NCBI GenBank assembly: GCA_041178225.1
Contig: JBEGVV010000024.1
Location: 1-64,000, forward strand
Source: CAIOSQ01 sp041178225
GTDB lineage: Bacteria; Pseudomonadota; Alphaproteobacteria; CACIAM-22H2
Length of the DNA: 64,000 nucleotides
Reading direction: 5' to 3'
The notes beneath the pieces were generated by a model that saw only the letters and a list, made by a program, of their open reading frames with translations, did no database searches and had not been told where the DNA came from. Positions 15,996 to 26,775 of the stretch are shown piece after piece. The translations under genes and the position numbers were made by a program. Within the stretch, counting starts at the first letter, position 1. Every line of letters begins with the position of its first letter.

Positions 15996-18023
15996 TCAGG
16001 ATTCGGATGACCTGCGCCGGCCCGATCGCCGGCCCCGCCCGGCGCCGCCGCCATCGGCCGCCGGGGTCGCCGCCGGCAGGGCGATGCGCGTGGCAAGCCG
16101 CGCATAGGGATCCTCGGCATGGGGGATGGCCATGGCCGACACGAAATGGCGCTGGAAGTCCGGCTCGATGGCGGTCTCGACCTTCTCGATCCTGCGGACC
16201 AGGGCCTCGATCTCGCCCCGCGACCTGGCGTCGAGCAGCGCGATCCGCGCCCCCGTCCCCGCGGCGTTGCCGGCCGAGCCCACCCGGTCGGGATCGCAAT
16301 CCGGGATCAGGCCGAGCGCCATCGCGTAGACCGGGTCGATATGGCTGCCGAAGGCGCCCGCCAGGGTGATCCGGTCGGGCGCCTCGATGCCGTAGCGGTC
16401 CATGAGCAGCCGCGCCCCGGCATGCAGCGCGGCCTTGGCCAGCTGGATCGCCCTTATGTCGGCCTGGGTGATGGCGATGCGCGGCCCCTCCTCGCGCAGC
16501 ACGTAGCTGAAGGTCCGCCCCTCGGCGACGATGCGCGGGCTGCGCGCGGCGAGCGCGCCATCGATCGTGCCGTCGCGCGCGACGATGCCCGAGAGATGCA
16601 TCTCCGCGATCGCCTCGATGATCCCCGACCCGCAGATCCCGGTGACGCCCGAGCGCGCGGTCGCCGCGGCGAAGCCGGGGTCGTCGGACCAGAGCGGCGA
16701 GCCGATCACCTGGAAGCGCGGCTCGAGGGTCTCGCGGTCGATGCGCAGCCGCTCGATCGCGCCGGGCGCGGCGCGCTGGCCGCAGGAGATCTGCGCCCCC
16801 TCGAAGGCCGGCCCGGTGGGAGAGGAGCAGGCGAGCAGCCGCGCGCGGTTGCCGAGCACGAGCTCGGCGTTCGTGCCAACGTCGACCAGCAGCACGACCT
16901 CGTCGCGCAGGTGCGGCCCCTCGGAGAGCACGACGCCCGACGCGTCGGCGCCGACATGGCCGGCGATGCAGGGCAGCAGGTAGACGCGCGCGCCGGGCGC
17001 GAAGGCGAGGCCGACGTCGCGCGCCTCCACGTCGTGCCCGCCATCGATCGCCAGCGCGAAGGGCGCGCCGCCGAGCTCGGTCGGGTCCAGGCCGAGGAAG
17101 AGGTGGTGCATGATCGGGTTGCCGACCACCGTGGCCTCGAGGATGTCCTCCGGCGACAGCCCGGCCTCGCGCGTCACCTCGGCCGCGAGGCCGGCGAGCG
17201 CCTCGCGCACCAGCGCCGTGAGCTCGCGGTCGCCGCCGGGATGCATCATCACGTAGGAGACCCGGCTCATCAGGTCCTCGCCGAGCCGGATCTGCGGGTT
17301 CATCGCGCCCGCGGAGGCGAGCACGTCGCCGGTGGCGAGGTCGCAGAGATGCGCGGCGATCGTGGTCGAGCCGATGTCGACCGCGAGCCCGTGGGCACGC
17401 TCGCGCAGGCCGGGCCAGAGCGCGACGATGTCGCGGCCGAGGCGCACGGCGGCGGTGACGCGCCAGCCGCCCGCGCGCAGCGTGCGCTGGAGCGAGGCGA
17501 GGATCGCGGGGCCGGCGGCGAGCCCCTTCAGGCCCCATTGCGCCTCCAGCGCGTCGAGCAGCCGGCGCAGGTCGCTCGACGGATCGTGCATGTCGGGCTC
17601 GGCGACCTCGACGTAGTGCAGGCGCACGACCGGGTCGACCGCGATCGCCCGCGCATCCGCCTCCTTGCGCACGACCTGGCGATGGATCTGGCTCTCGGGC
17701 GGCACGTCGGCGAGCACGTCGCCGCATATGCGCGCCTGGCAGCCCAGGCGCCGCGCACCGTCGAGCCCGCCGCGCCGCTCCGCGTGGCGAAGCTCCGTCG
17801 CCTCGCGCGGGCCAGCATTGGCGGCGCGGGATTCGAGCCCGAGCTTGGGGAAGCTGCCCTCGGCCACGTCGACCTTGCAGCGCCCGCATATGCCGCGCCC
17901 CGCGCACACGGAATCGAGGTCGACGCCGAGGGCGCGCGCCGCATCGAGCAGGCTGGTGCCGTCGGCAAAGCGTCCCCTGCGCCCGGATGGCGTGAAGACG
18001 ACGAGATGGTCCTGCGACGACAT
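15996..18023 (-). CDS. 2Fe-2S ferredoxin/ASKHA-domain corrinoid activation protein (RamA/DUF4445-like)
   Basis: A 675-residue protein. Its N-terminal plant-type ferredoxin has cysteines at 40, 46 and 49 and a fourth at 95, so the usual cluster spacing is intact. A linker is followed by an ASKHA-type actin/Hsp70-fold ATPase region with phosphate loop LAVDIGSTTIAAHL, then LVDVGTNAEL and GICGSGIIEAIAEM. This is the layout of reductive activators of corrinoid proteins, which return inactive Co(II) to Co(I) with ATP and a low-potential electron. The C-terminal tail is Gly/Arg/Ser-rich. It closes the corrinoid operon, 14 bases after PF13769. It likely services the corrinoid protein at 18969-19664. 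Confidence 0.9.
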   Translation of the reverse strand: MSSQDHLVVFTPSGRRGRFADGTSLLDAARALGVDLDSVCAGRGICGRCKVDVAEGSFPKLGLESRAANAGPREATELRHAERRGGLDGARRLGCQARICGDVLADVPPESQIHRQVVRKEADARAIAVDPVVRLHYVEVAEPDMHDPSSDLRRLLDALEAQWGLKGLAAGPAILASLQRTLRAGGWRVTAAVRLGRDIVALWPGLRERAHGLAVDIGSTTIAAHLCDLATGDVLASAGAMNPQIRLGEDLMSRVSYVMMHPGGDRELTALVREALAGLAAEVTREAGLSPEDILEATVVGNPIMHHLFLGLDPTELGGAPFALAIDGGHDVEARDVGLAFAPGARVYLLPCIAGHVGADASGVVLSEGPHLRDEVVLLVDVGTNAELVLGNRARLLACSSPTGPAFEGAQISCGQRAAPGAIERLRIDRETLEPRFQVIGSPLWSDDPGFAAATARSGVTGICGSGIIEAIAEMHLSGIVARDGTIDGALAARSPRIVAEGRTFSYVLREEGPRIAITQADIRAIQLAKAALHAGARLLMDRYGIEAPDRITLAGAFGSHIDPVYAMALGLIPDCDPDRVGSAGNAAGTGARIALLDARSRGEIEALVRRIEKVETAIEPDFQRHFVSAMAIPHAEDPYARLATRIALPAATPAADGGGAGRGRRSGRRRSSES

Positions 18024-18037
18024 GGCCCGCGCGTGCC

Positions 18038-18346
18038 TCAGCCCTTCGCCGGCTCGCGCCCGCCAGCGGCGACGAGCGCGGCGAGCCGCGCGTCGTCGTA
18101 GTCGCGCTCGAAGGCGGCCGCGGCCTCGGCCGCCGCGGCCTCGAGGTCGTCGCCGCAGGGAACGGGCTCGGCGCGGCGCCACTCCGCCAGGTAGGCGTCG
18201 GTCTCGCGCGCGCCGCCGCGCATCGCCGCGCGGTCGATCGCGTCCTGGAAGCGCTGCGGCAGCTCGCGCTTCGCGTTCGCGCGCCCCGCCTTCGCGATCA
18301 CCTGGGCAGGGATGTCGCGCCACCAGATCACCGTCAGCTGCGCCAT
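18038..18346 (-). CDS. 'Virulence factor' family protein (PF13769-like) in corrinoid operon
   Basis: A 102-residue cytoplasmic protein whose start, MAQLTVIWWRDIPAQVIAKAGR, is the family signature. The rest is helical and Ala/Glu-rich, with no cysteine cluster or catalytic triad. The family name is historical and no biochemical role is established that I know of. The gene overlaps DUF1638 by 13 bases and lies 14 bases before the corrinoid activase. The context implies a role in corrinoid-dependent methyl transfer (assembly, activation or THF delivery) rather than virulence. Confidence 0.85.
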   Translation of the reverse strand: MAQLTVIWWRDIPAQVIAKAGRANAKRELPQRFQDAIDRAAMRGGARETDAYLAEWRRAEPVPCGDDLEAAAAEAAAAFERDYDDARLAALVAAGGREPAKG

Positions 18347-18972
18347 GGCATGCCTCCGGGAAGCGTGGCGCCGGCGAGGAAGCGCGCGATGCCGCCGAGG
18401 CCAGTGGGCCGCACCTCCAGCGCGAGGCCGAGGCGGCCTGCCGCGGCGGCCGCGGCGTCGCGCAGCGCCGGGTCGTCGGCCTGCGCGAGGTAGACCACGC
18501 GCCGGTAGTTGCCGAAATAGTCGGGGAGCAGCTCGGGGTGGCGGTCGAGGCCGAGGCCGCGGATGACCAGCGCCTCGAAATGCCTGACCAGGTAGTCGGT
18601 CAGGTAGAAGGTGCCGGGCTCGGCGTCGTGCAGCGCCGCGAACTCCGCCTCTCCGGCATAGAACTCGTAGCAATGCGCGCCATCGATGCGCTCCACGCCC
18701 TCCTCCGCGAGCACGCGGTCGAGCATGCCGCCCGTCCCGCAATCGCCATAGAGGCAGAGCACGCGCTCGAAGCTCCCGCGCGCCTCGCGGATCCTGCCGC
18801 GCACCGCCTCGGGGATCCGCTGCGGGCGGTTATGCAGGTCGGCGGGCAGGCAGGCGAGCTCGACATGGCCCCAGCCATTGAGGCGGACCACCGCGAGCAC
18901 CTCGCGCGCGAGCGCGCCGCAGGCGATGACGAGCGTACGCGGCGGGCCCGGATCCGCGCCGTCCGCGCTCAT
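18334..18972 (-). CDS. DUF1638 domain-containing protein
   Basis: A 212-residue DUF1638 protein. Its conserved positions are LVIACGALAREV near the start, VLCLYGDCGTGGMLDRVL, the GAHCYEFYAGE segment and the FYLTDYLVRHFEALVIRGLGL stretch. Conserved Cys/His/Glu residues could bind a metal or thiol-linked group, which is inference. The gene overlaps the corrinoid protein by ATGA and PF13769 by 13 bases. DUF1638 genes repeatedly accompany MttB/corrinoid genes in methanogens and alphaproteobacteria (family knowledge). Its biochemical role is undescribed as far as I know. Confidence 0.88.
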   Translation of the reverse strand: MSADGADPGPPRTLVIACGALAREVLAVVRLNGWGHVELACLPADLHNRPQRIPEAVRGRIREARGSFERVLCLYGDCGTGGMLDRVLAEEGVERIDGAHCYEFYAGEAEFAALHDAEPGTFYLTDYLVRHFEALVIRGLGLDRHPELLPDYFGNYRRVVYLAQADDPALRDAAAAAAGRLGLALEVRPTGLGGIARFLAGATLPGGMPWRS

Positions 18973-19664
18973 CCCGCCGCGCGCTGGTTGTGGCGGCGGC
19001 GGATGAGGTCCTTCGCGGTCTCCACCGTCACCGCGGCGTCGCGGCAATAGGCGTCGGCGCCGACCTGGCGCGCGAAGTCCTCGTTGAGGGGCGCGCCGCC
19101 GACGAGGACGATGTAGTCGTCGCGGATGCCCTTCTCCTTCATCGTGTCGATGACGACCTTCATGTAGGGCATCGTGGTCGTGAGCAGCGCCGACATGCCG
19201 ATGATGTCCGGCTTGTGCTCCTCGAGGGCGGCCAGGTACTTCTCCACGGGATTGTTGATCCCGAGGTCGATCACCTCGAAGCCGGCGCCCTCCATCATCA
19301 TGCAGACGAGGTTCTTGCCGATGTCGTGGATGTCACCCTTGACCGTGCCGATCACCATCTTGCCGATCTTCGGCGCGCCGGTCTCCGCGAGGAGCGGGCG
19401 CAGGATGGCCATCCCCGCCTTCATCGCGTTGGCGGAGAGCAGCACCTCCGGCACGAACAGGATGCCGTCGCGGAAATCCTCGCCGACGATGCGCATGCCC
19501 TCCACGAGGGCCTTGGTCAGGACGTCGTAGGGCGTCCACCTGCGCGAGAGCAGGATCCGCACGCCCTGCTCGATCTCCTCCTTGAGGCCGTCATAGAGGT
19601 CGTCGTGCATCTGCTGCACGAGGTCGTCGTCGCCAAGCGCGTTGAGGTCGATTTCGTCCGACAT
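18969..19664 (-). CDS. Corrinoid (B12-binding) methyl-carrier protein, MtbC/MttC-like
   Basis: A 231-residue two-domain protein. A helical cap domain (residues about 15-95, with FRDGILFVPEVLLSANAM) is followed by a Rossmann-like cobalamin domain. The cobalt-ligand motif is DIHDIGKN with His113 (D-x-H-x-x-G at 111-116), then SALLTTTMPYM and VGGAPLNEDFARQVGADAY. Its length and order match the small corrinoid proteins that carry a methyl group between substrate-specific MttB/MtmB/MtbB methyltransferases and an acceptor. It is the only one in the window, so it would serve all three MttB paralogues. It is the first gene of a four-gene operon divergent from FAD-GcvT. Confidence 0.95.
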   Translation of the reverse strand: MSDEIDLNALGDDDLVQQMHDDLYDGLKEEIEQGVRILLSRRWTPYDVLTKALVEGMRIVGEDFRDGILFVPEVLLSANAMKAGMAILRPLLAETGAPKIGKMVIGTVKGDIHDIGKNLVCMMMEGAGFEVIDLGINNPVEKYLAALEEHKPDIIGMSALLTTTMPYMKVVIDTMKEKGIRDDYIVLVGGAPLNEDFARQVGADAYCRDAAVTVETAKDLIRRRHNQRAAG

Positions 19665-19790
19665 GGTCGATAGCCACCTGCCTGTGGACCGGGTGGATGT
19701 TTCTAGCCCAGCGATAAGCGGCTGTCGCGCGGTTTGCGTCGCCGACGCTTCCGGCTGCCGGGCGTTTCCGCCATGATCACGCACGGTAAG

Positions 19791-19807
19791 GCCGGCGCGT
19801 CGCCGGC
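19791..19807 (+). promoter_or_regulatory. Small hairpin in the 5' leader of FAD-GcvT
   Basis: A perfect 7-bp stem GCCGGCG-CGT-CGCCGGC lies 23 bases before ATG 19831, in the 166-base divergent region shared with the corrinoid operon. It could influence translation or mark an operator; there is no direct evidence for either. Confidence 0.35.
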
Positions 19808-19830
19808 CGGCAAGCGGGGGAACACAGGGC

Positions 19831-22242
19831 ATGAAATCCCATGTGCGCGTCGTGGTCATCGGCGGTGGCGTGGTCGGCGCAAGCGTCCTCTACCACCTGA
19901 CCAAGATCGGCTGGACCGACGCGATGCTGCTGGAGAAGCACGAGCTCACCTCGGGCTCGACCTGGCACGCGGCGGCCAGCGTCCACACCTACAACTCGGA
20001 CGCCAACGTCTCGAAGCTGCAGAAGTACACGATCGACCTCTACCGCGAGATCGAGGCGATCTCCGGCCAGTCCTGCGGCATCCATGCCACCGGCAACATG
20101 GTCGTCGCCGCCAACCAGACGGTGCTCGACAACATCCGGATGATGCACAGCCGGGGCAAGTACCTCGGCCTCGAGATGGAGCTCATCTCGCCAGAGGAGG
20201 CGCGGAAGCTCAACCCGCTGATCGAGCCATCGGAGTTCCTCGGCGCGCTGTGGCGCAAGGACGGCGGCCATGTCGACCCCAACGGCGTCACGCAGGCCTA
20301 CGCGATCGCCGCGCGCAAGGCGGGCGCGGAGGTGCACCGCTTCACGATGGTGAAGGAACTGCACCAGCGGCCGGACGGCTCCTGGCGCGTCGTCACCGAC
20401 AAGGGCGACGTGATCGCCGAGCACGTCGTCAACGCCGGCGGCCTCTGGGCCCGCGAGGTCGGCCGGATGGCCGGCGTCGAGCTGCCCGTGCTGGCGATGG
20501 AGCACATGTACATCGTCACCGAGGAGATGCCCGAGGTCGTGGCCCTCGAGCGCGAGCTGCTGCCGACCACCGACTACTCCGGCGAGATCTACATGCGCCA
20601 GGAGGGCAAGGGCGTCCTCATGGGCACCTACGAGCGCGACTGCCGCGTCTGGTCCCCGGACACCACGCCGTGGGACTTCAACATGCAGCTGCTGCCCGAC
20701 GACCTCGACCGGCTCAGCCCGCATCTCGAGATCGGCTTCCGCCACTTCCCGGCGATCGGCCGCGCGGGCATCAAGAAGGTCGTGAACGGCCCCTTCACCT
20801 TCGCGCCAGACGGCAACCCGCTGGTCGGCCCGGTGCGCGGGCTGCGCAACTTCTGGAGCGCCTGCGGCGTCATGGCGGGCTTCGCCCAGGGCGGCGGCGT
20901 CGGCCTCGCCCTCTCGCGCTGGATGGAGCATGGCGAACCAGGCGCCGACCTCTTCGCGATGGACGTCTCGCGCTTCGGCAGCTACGCCACGCCGCGCTAC
21001 ACCCACGTGAAGGTGCAGGAGAACTACCAGCGCCGCTTCCGCATCGCCTTCCCGAACGAGGAGCTGCCGGCGGCGCGGCCGCTGCGCCGCACGCCGGTCT
21101 ACGACCGGCTCAAGTCGCGCGGAGCGGTGTTCGGCGCCTCCTTCGGCCTCGAGACGGCGCTGTGGTACGCGCCTGAGGGAATGGAGGCGGCGGAGACGCC
21201 GACCTATCGCCGCTCCAACGCCTTCCCGGTCGTGCGCGAGGAATGCCTCGCCGTGCGCAACGACGTCGGCATCATGGAGATCTCCGGCTTCGGCAAGTAC
21301 GAGGTGTCGGGGCCCGGCGCCGAGGCCTGGCTCGACCACCTGCTCGCGTCGCGCATCCCGAAGCCCGGGCGCATGGTGCTCGCGCCGATGCTCAACGAGC
21401 GCGGCACGATCATGGGCGACTTCTCCCTGGCCCGCCTCGCCGCCGATCGCTTCCTGATGGTCGGCTCGGGCGCGGCGGAGGTCTTCCACATGCGCTGGTT
21501 CGAGCGCATCGGGATCCCGGCGGGCGTCCATGTCCGGCCGCTCCCCGGCGCCCTCACCGGCTTCATGGTCGCCGGCCCCCGCTCCAGGGAACTGCTCCAG
21601 CGCCTCGTGCGCGAGGACATCTCCAACGCCGCGTTCCGCTTCTTCGCCGTGCGCGAGATGGCGGTCGGGATGGTCCCCGCGATCGTCGCGCGCGCCAGCT
21701 ACACCGGCGACCTCGGCTACGAGATCTGGACGACGCCGGACTTCCAGATGTCGCTGCACGAGGCGCTGGTCGAGGCGGGCAAGGATCTGGGCCTGCGCCA
21801 TTTCGGCAACCGCGCGCTGATGTCGCTGCGGCTCGAGAAGGGCTATGGCGCCTTCCTGCGCGAGTTCCGCCCCGACTACACGCCGGTGGAGAGCGGGCTC
21901 GACCGCTTCGTCGCCTACGACAAGCCCGGCTTCGTCGGGCGCGAGGCCGCGCTCAGGGACCGCGCGACGCCGCCGACGCGCCGCCTCGTGCCGCTGGTGG
22001 TCGACACCGACGTCGAGGTCGTCGGCTACGAATCGATCCTCAAGGGTGGCGCGCCCGTCGGCCAGGTCACCTCGGGCGGCTACGCGCACTGGGCCGGCAA
22101 GAGCATGGCGATGGGCTACGTGGCCGCCGAGCACGCGGTCGACGGCGCGGAGTTCGAGATCCAGATCTTCGAGCATGTCCGCAAGGCGCGCATCGCGATG
22201 ACCCCGCTCTTCGACGCCAATGGCGGGCGACAGCGCAGCTGA
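19831..22242 (+). CDS. FAD-dependent oxidoreductase-GcvT fusion (dimethylglycine/sarcosine dehydrogenase-like), copy 1
   Basis: An 803-residue protein. The N-terminal DAO-type FAD domain (about 1-370) has the dinucleotide motif GGGVVGAS at 11-18 and GSTWHAA, whose His46 corresponds to the covalent FAD-attachment histidine of mammalian dimethylglycine/sarcosine dehydrogenases. A FAO_M-like middle region follows, then a GcvT tetrahydrofolate domain (about 430-800, with SYTGDLGYEIW and AYDKPGFVGREA). The family oxidatively demethylates tertiary or secondary N-methyl amines and passes C1 to THF. It is divergent from the corrinoid operon and followed by overlapping GFA and M24 genes. The exact amine is unknown. 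Confidence 0.93.
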   Translation: MKSHVRVVVIGGGVVGASVLYHLTKIGWTDAMLLEKHELTSGSTWHAAASVHTYNSDANVSKLQKYTIDLYREIEAISGQSCGIHATGNMVVAANQTVLDNIRMMHSRGKYLGLEMELISPEEARKLNPLIEPSEFLGALWRKDGGHVDPNGVTQAYAIAARKAGAEVHRFTMVKELHQRPDGSWRVVTDKGDVIAEHVVNAGGLWAREVGRMAGVELPVLAMEHMYIVTEEMPEVVALERELLPTTDYSGEIYMRQEGKGVLMGTYERDCRVWSPDTTPWDFNMQLLPDDLDRLSPHLEIGFRHFPAIGRAGIKKVVNGPFTFAPDGNPLVGPVRGLRNFWSACGVMAGFAQGGGVGLALSRWMEHGEPGADLFAMDVSRFGSYATPRYTHVKVQENYQRRFRIAFPNEELPAARPLRRTPVYDRLKSRGAVFGASFGLETALWYAPEGMEAAETPTYRRSNAFPVVREECLAVRNDVGIMEISGFGKYEVSGPGAEAWLDHLLASRIPKPGRMVLAPMLNERGTIMGDFSLARLAADRFLMVGSGAAEVFHMRWFERIGIPAGVHVRPLPGALTGFMVAGPRSRELLQRLVREDISNAAFRFFAVREMAVGMVPAIVARASYTGDLGYEIWTTPDFQMSLHEALVEAGKDLGLRHFGNRALMSLRLEKGYGAFLREFRPDYTPVESGLDRFVAYDKPGFVGREAALRDRATPPTRRLVPLVVDTDVEVVGYESILKGGAPVGQVTSGGYAHWAGKSMAMGYVAAEHAVDGAEFEIQIFEHVRKARIAMTPLFDANGGRQRS

Positions 22243-22666
22243 CGGCGCGGCCGCCGTCGCCACCGGCGGCTGCCTGTGCGGCGCGGTGCGCTTCGCGCTG
22301 CGCCCGCCGCTGCGGCAGGTCATCGCCTGCCATTGCGGGCAGTGCCGCCGCTGGCACGGCCATGTCGCCGCATACACGGCATGCGCCGACGCCGACCTGT
22401 CCTTCGAGAGCGACAGCGGCCTCGCCTGGTTCCGGTCCTCCGACGTCGCGCGACGCGGCTTCTGCCGGGAATGCGGCTCGTCGCTGTTCTGGAAGCGCCA
22501 TGGATCGGACCGCATCTCGGTCGCGGCAGGCGCGCTCGACGGCCCCACCGGGCTCGCGACGACGCTGCAGATCTTCGTCGCCGACAAGGGCGACTACTAC
22601 CGCCTCGATCCCGCGACGCCGTCGCGCGGCGGGACCGGCGAGGCCAGCGAGGGGGACGACGCATGA
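22220..22666 (+). CDS. GFA family zinc protein (glutathione-dependent formaldehyde-activating enzyme-like)
   Basis: A 148-residue GFA-fold protein. Zinc/thiol cysteines are visible as CLCG (C18, C20), CHCGQC (C37, C39, C42) and CRECG (C82, C85). Some members bind S-hydroxymethylglutathione or formaldehyde adducts, though many have no proven function. It overlaps FAD-GcvT by 23 bases and the M24 gene by ATGA. A link to formaldehyde escaping from amine demethylation fits, but it is inferred only from context. Confidence 0.88.
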   Translation: MAGDSAADGAAAVATGGCLCGAVRFALRPPLRQVIACHCGQCRRWHGHVAAYTACADADLSFESDSGLAWFRSSDVARRGFCRECGSSLFWKRHGSDRISVAAGALDGPTGLATTLQIFVADKGDYYRLDPATPSRGGTGEASEGDDA

Positions 22667-23913
22667 CGGGCGTGTTCAAGGATCCGCGCAAGCGCGCCTA
22701 CCTCAACCCCGAGGGCGCCGACCGGCCGCTCCGCAGCCCGGTCCCGCGCTCGACGCTGCTCGCCGCCCGCGCGTGGCGCAAGCGGCGCCTCGTCGAGCAG
22801 GTCGTCGCGCATGACTGCGCCGCCATCCTGCTCTACGACCCGGTCAACATCCGCTACGCGCTCGACGTCACCAACATGCAGCTCTGGATGACGCACAACC
22901 CGTCGCACTACGCGGTGGTCTGCGCGGACGGGCACGCGATCGACTTCGAGTACGGCAAGTCCGAGCACCTCGCGAGGGGGTTCGAGACGATCGACGAGGT
23001 CCGCACCGCGCGGACATGGTTCTACTTCTCCGCCGGGGCGCGGCTGCACGAGCGCGTCGAGCTCTGGGCGGACGAGATCGTCGACATCCTTCGCGAGCGG
23101 GGCGGCGGCAACATGCGCCTCGCCGCCGACAAGCTCGAGATGGAGGGCGTCGACGCGCTGCGCCGGCGCGGCGTCACGCTCGTCGAGGGACAGGAGCTCA
23201 CCGAGCACGCGCGCAAGATAAAGAGCGCCGACGAGATCGAGCTGATGAAGTGGACGGTGCGCGTATGCGAGGCCGGGATGGCGCGGATGTACGAGCATTC
23301 GCTGCCTGGCCGGACCGAGAACGAGATCTGGGCGGAGCTGCACTTCGAGAACATCCGCTCCGGCGGGGAGTGGCTTGAATCCCGCCTCCTCGCCTCGGGC
23401 CCGCGCACGAACCCCTGGTTCCAGGAGAGCTCCGACCGGGTCTGCGAGGCCGGCGACATGCTGGCCTTCGACACCGACATGATCGGCCCCTATGGCTATT
23501 GCGCCGACCTCTCCCGCTCCTGGACCATCGGCCATGTGCGCATGACGCCCGAGCAGCGGTCGCTCTACGCGGCCGCGGTCGACCAGATCGAGCACAACGT
23601 GGCGATCCTCCGCCCGGGCATGACCTGCCGCGAGTTCGACGAGAAGAGCTGGCGCATACCCGCGAAGTACCAGGCGCGCCGCTATTCGGCGGCGCTGCAC
23701 GGCGTGGGCCTCGCCGACGAGTGGCCCTCGGTGCCGACGCATGTCGACTTCGCGCGCGCCTATCCCTCGGTGTTCGAGGAGAACATGGTGCTCTGCGTCG
23801 AGGCCCTGATCGGCGAGGAGGGCGGGCGCGAATGCGTCAAGCTCGAGACGCAGGTCCTGGTCACCGCCAACGGCCCGGTGCGCCTCGACAGCTTCCCCTG
23901 GGAAGCGGACTGA
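22663..23913 (+). CDS. M24-family metalloprotein resembling DMSP lyase DddP
   Basis: A 416-residue pita-bread-fold protein of the aminopeptidase P/creatinase group. The six metal ligands are intact: D270 and D272 in FDTDMIG, D282 in CADLSRSW, H346 in LHGVGLADEW, E380 in CVEALIG and E395 in VKLETQV. Segments IRYALDVTNMQLWMTHNP and GGEWLESRLLASGPRTNPWF look very like DddP as I remember it. Tyr341 and Asp352 fall where DddP's proposed catalytic Tyr and Asp lie relative to the metal His. DddP cleaves DMSP, the sulfur analogue of glycine betaine. It could instead be a non-lyase paralogue acting on another onium or amide substrate. It starts in an ATGA overlap. Confidence 0.85.
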   Translation: MTGVFKDPRKRAYLNPEGADRPLRSPVPRSTLLAARAWRKRRLVEQVVAHDCAAILLYDPVNIRYALDVTNMQLWMTHNPSHYAVVCADGHAIDFEYGKSEHLARGFETIDEVRTARTWFYFSAGARLHERVELWADEIVDILRERGGGNMRLAADKLEMEGVDALRRRGVTLVEGQELTEHARKIKSADEIELMKWTVRVCEAGMARMYEHSLPGRTENEIWAELHFENIRSGGEWLESRLLASGPRTNPWFQESSDRVCEAGDMLAFDTDMIGPYGYCADLSRSWTIGHVRMTPEQRSLYAAAVDQIEHNVAILRPGMTCREFDEKSWRIPAKYQARRYSAALHGVGLADEWPSVPTHVDFARAYPSVFEENMVLCVEALIGEEGGRECVKLETQVLVTANGPVRLDSFPWEAD

Positions 23914-23933
23914 CGGGGACGCTCGGCGCGGCC

Positions 23934-25938
<2,005 letters not shown>

Positions 25939-25946
<8 letters not shown>

Positions 25947-26775
25947 CTTCGGACGCCTCGCGCAGCCCGGTGGCGAGGAAGTTGAAGCCGACCACCAGCG
26001 AGGACACGGCGAGCGCGGGGATCAGCGTCATGTGCGGCCAGACGAAGATCGTGCCGTAGCTCTCCTTGATCATGCTGCCCCAGTCGGGGTCGGGCGGCGG
26101 CAGGCCGATGCCGAGGAAGCCGAGGACGCCGATGGCGATCACCGTGTATCCGAGGCGCAGGAAGAAATCGACGATCAGCGGCCCGCGCGCGTTCGGCAGG
26201 ATCTCGGCAAGCAGCACGAACCATGTCGGCTCGCCGCGCATGCGCGCCGCGGCCACGTAGTCGCGGTTCTTCACGTCGAGCGTCACCGCGCGCACGATGC
26301 GGGCGATGATCGGGGCCTGCGTCACCGTCACGACGGCGATGATGTTGAAGGCCGAGGCGCCGAAGCGCGCGATGACGATCAGGTAGAGGATGATCTTGGG
26401 GAAGGCGAGCAGCGTGTCGCCGACGCGCATGAGGATGGAATCGACCGCGCCGCCCTTGTAGCCGGCGACCAGCCCGAGGATCGTGCCCAGCATCGCCGCG
26501 CCGAGCACCGCGGCCGGCGCCACGGTCAGCACCGTGCGCGCGCCCCACATCAGGCGCGAGAGGATGTCGCGCCCGAGCTGGTCGACGCCCAGCCAGTTCG
26601 CCGAGGTCGGGTAGGGATAGGCGATGAGCGCCGGGTCGATGCGGTTCGGCGGGTATGGCGCGATCCAGGGCGCCAGCAGCCCCATCGCCGCCCAGAACAG
26701 GACGATCGCGGCGCCCACGCAGCCGACCGGGGAGCGCCCGAGCAGCGCGATCCATGCCGCGGGCCGCGCCCTCAT
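25939..26775 (-). CDS. Peptide-type ABC transporter permease, DppC-like
   Basis: A 278-residue inner-membrane permease with about six helices. It starts with the OppC/DppC N-terminal helix, then LGVDQLGRDILSRLMWGARTVL. The coupling loop EAA-like region is DYVAAARMRGEPTWFVLLAEILPNARGPLIV. ATG 26775 overlaps the DppB stop by ATGA. It works with the DppB-like partner, the fused ATPase and the Tat-exported binding protein upstream. Ligand unknown; demethylation genes on both sides suggest a small methylated amine, betaine-like compound or peptide. Confidence 0.93.

Noticed and set aside
19665..19830. Cobalamin or glycine riboswitch upstream of the corrinoid and FAD-GcvT genes
   Set aside because: The 166-base divergent region shows no B12-box-like GCCACTG element and no paired glycine-aptamer pattern; only a 7-bp hairpin is present.
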